The notes under the pieces were generated by a model, which was given only the letters and a program-made list of their open reading frames with translations, was not told where the DNA came from and searched no databases. A DNA stretch of 28,963 bases from a virus. Below are positions 27,791 to 28,963 of this stretch, piece by piece. The first letter of the stretch is position 1. Each line of letters opens with the position of its first letter. The stretch is taken from the IMG/VR virus record IMGVR_UViG_3300032088_000047, positions 1 to 28,963 of that record; one strand, 5' to 3'. The translations under genes were made by a program, and so were the position numbers.

Positions 27791-28963
27791 ACTGGGGCAT
27801 CTGCCCCTCTCTATTGGCTTTCGCCATGTCCAAAATAGCTTTAGCTTCGTCCAAATCATTCTTGGCTTGAGCCTGTTCGTTCTGAGATGCTACGCGACTA
27901 GCCTCGATTGCTGCGGTGCGTTCACTTTTCTGCGCGTCCAACTGTAGTTCTGCCGCACTAATCTGCGCGTCTGCCTGATCTTTAGCTGCTTTGCGCTGTT
28001 GTTCGGCAACTTTAAGCTGCAACTCTTGCTGCTGCATCTGAAAGATTGGGTCTTGGGCCTGTTGCTGGGCCTGCTGTTGAGCAGCCTGTTGTTGTTTCTG
28101 CTGCGTAAGCTGCTGCCCCGCTTCTGCCATAGTCTGCGCAAGAAGTACTTCCATCTCTTCCGGTAGCTCTTCGTTCGGTGCAGGTAGGGTAACGCCCAGC
28201 TTGTTCTCCATCTCTTGGCGGTATTGGAAGGCTACGTGTTCACCAATGTGCGCACTCAATGCTGCCATAATCTGCTGCGCTGCTGGGTTTTGCCCAATGA
28301 ACGCCATGATGGATGGGTCTTGCATAAACGCTTGGTGGGTAGCAATGTGCGCCGCATGGTCTTGATAAATAAACGCTTTTATCGGCTTGCCAACTATAGC
28401 GTTCATGTTCTCACTTACCGGATCGGAAGGCTTAATATCGTCCGTAGTCGGTACAAGCTTGTCGGCGTTCTTGATACCCAAGACCTCGATCATCTGGCGA
28501 TGAAGCTGCGGTAGGTCATAGATTTGTGGGGTGGCCTGCGCCATCTGCAACACGGTTTGGTACTGGACCACTCGTTGGGCCATCGTGCTGCTATTAGGAT
28601 CACTGACAGGAATTACTTCCACCATAGCGTAATCGGCGCGTCGCGCACGGGGTTCACCACGGTCAGGCACATACAGATACTCTTCTGGTGCGTACTCAGC
28701 AATGATCTTTCTTAGGAGTTTAAACTCCTGCTTCATTGAGTAATGGACACGGGATTGCACCGCCGCCATTGGCTTGAGAGTACGCTCTAGTAGAGCGAGG
28801 GTAGTTCCAACAGGCGCATTAGCACTCATGTCGGAGATGTTCATGTCGGAGATCGCCCCCAAACGTCGCCCTTCTTCGGTGATCTGCTTGAGTAAGGCGA
28901 AAAGAGTTTGGCTAGGCTCCTTATAAGGGAGCGGCATAATGTTGTCGCGGATAGAACCGGACG
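27789..28963 (-). CDS. Portal protein, C-terminal part (cut by window edge)
   Basis: The frame is open to base 28963 (upstream codons read SGSIRDN before IMPLPYKEPSQ), so the N-terminus lies outside. At least 391 residues are present. The segment RDNIMPLPYKEPSQTLFALL and then ISDMNISDMSANAPVGTTLA are characteristic of P22-type portals of marine podovirus-like phages, in the part lining the channel. From about residue 255 to the end the protein is Gln/Ala/Glu-rich and helical (QQAAQQQAQQQAQDPIFQMQ), the barrel-like C-terminal coiled coil. It forms the dodecameric DNA entry ring. Gene order portal, co-chaperonin, scaffold, capsid supports this. Confidence 0.85.
   Translation of the reverse strand, partial: SGSIRDNIMPLPYKEPSQTLFALLKQITEEGRRLGAISDMNISDMSANAPVGTTLALLERTLKPMAAVQSRVHYSMKQEFKLLRKIIAEYAPEEYLYVPDRGEPRARRADYAMVEVIPVSDPNSSTMAQRVVQYQTVLQMAQATPQIYDLPQLHRQMIEVLGIKNADKLVPTTDDIKPSDPVSENMNAIVGKPIKAFIYQDHAAHIATHQAFMQDPSIMAFIGQNPAAQQIMAALSAHIGEHVAFQYRQEMENKLGVTLPAPNEELPEEMEVLLAQTMAEAGQQLTQQKQQQAAQQQAQQQAQDPIFQMQQQELQLKVAEQQRKAAKDQADAQISAAELQLDAQKSERTAAIEASRVASQNEQAQAKNDLDEAKAILDMAKANREGQMPQ

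Overview
The window is part of a tailed-phage genome, most likely a short-tailed (podovirus-like) phage of a marine bacterium. Every credible gene is on the minus strand, so the phage reads from base 28963 down to base 1. The morphotype is inferred from a P22-type portal C-terminus, two head-tail adaptor proteins, a gp10-like tail/stabilisation protein and large internal/ejection-type proteins, with no tape measure, tail tube or sheath gene seen. Many proteins resemble, from memory, those of uncultured marine (Mediterranean) phages. The host is probably a marine proteobacterium; this is inference only. No tRNA, integrase, CRISPR or replication gene is visible. Both ends are cut inside genes: the portal at the right and a giant ejection-type protein at the left.

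Head module, 28963 to 24095: portal C-terminus, a small acidic protein, a GroES-like co-chaperonin, a scaffold-like protein, a conserved unknown, a putative decoration protein and the major capsid protein. A very clear UUCG-loop terminator follows the capsid gene. An HNH endonuclease gene sits in the next interval and is followed by a second terminator and a plausible sigma70-type promoter.

Small-gene and adaptor module, 23293 to 18019: two small beta-rich virion-type proteins, then a run of tiny basic proteins with overlapping stops and ribosome sites. Hidden in this run at 22387-22316 is a 23-codon gene whose product has the full signature of PqqA, the ribosomal precursor peptide of the redox cofactor PQQ, including the Glu and Tyr (E15, Y19) that become PQQ. 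Next come the adaptors, two zinc-ribbon proteins and beta-repeat virion proteins.

Tail fibre and modification module, 18003 to 11627: a tail-fibre-like protein, a coiled-coil protein, then four consecutive overlapping genes for 2-oxoglutarate/Fe(II) oxygenases. These lead directly into a collagen-like Gly/Pro/Asn-rich protein. Small tail-associated genes and a PAPS-type sulfotransferase follow. The layout suggests enzymes that hydroxylate or sulfate a virion or cell-surface substrate, with the collagen-like protein as an attractive candidate substrate.

Lysis module, 11612 to 9515: two single-span membrane proteins, a class 3 lipase, a lipoprotein and a GH24 endolysin with the E-C-T form of the catalytic triad. 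Tail and ejection module, 9502 to 1: a gp10-like protein, a jelly-roll-like protein, an 874-residue repeat protein, two internal-type proteins and the truncated giant protein. The strongest candidates for something new are the phage pqqA micro-gene and the four-oxygenase/collagen-like cassette.
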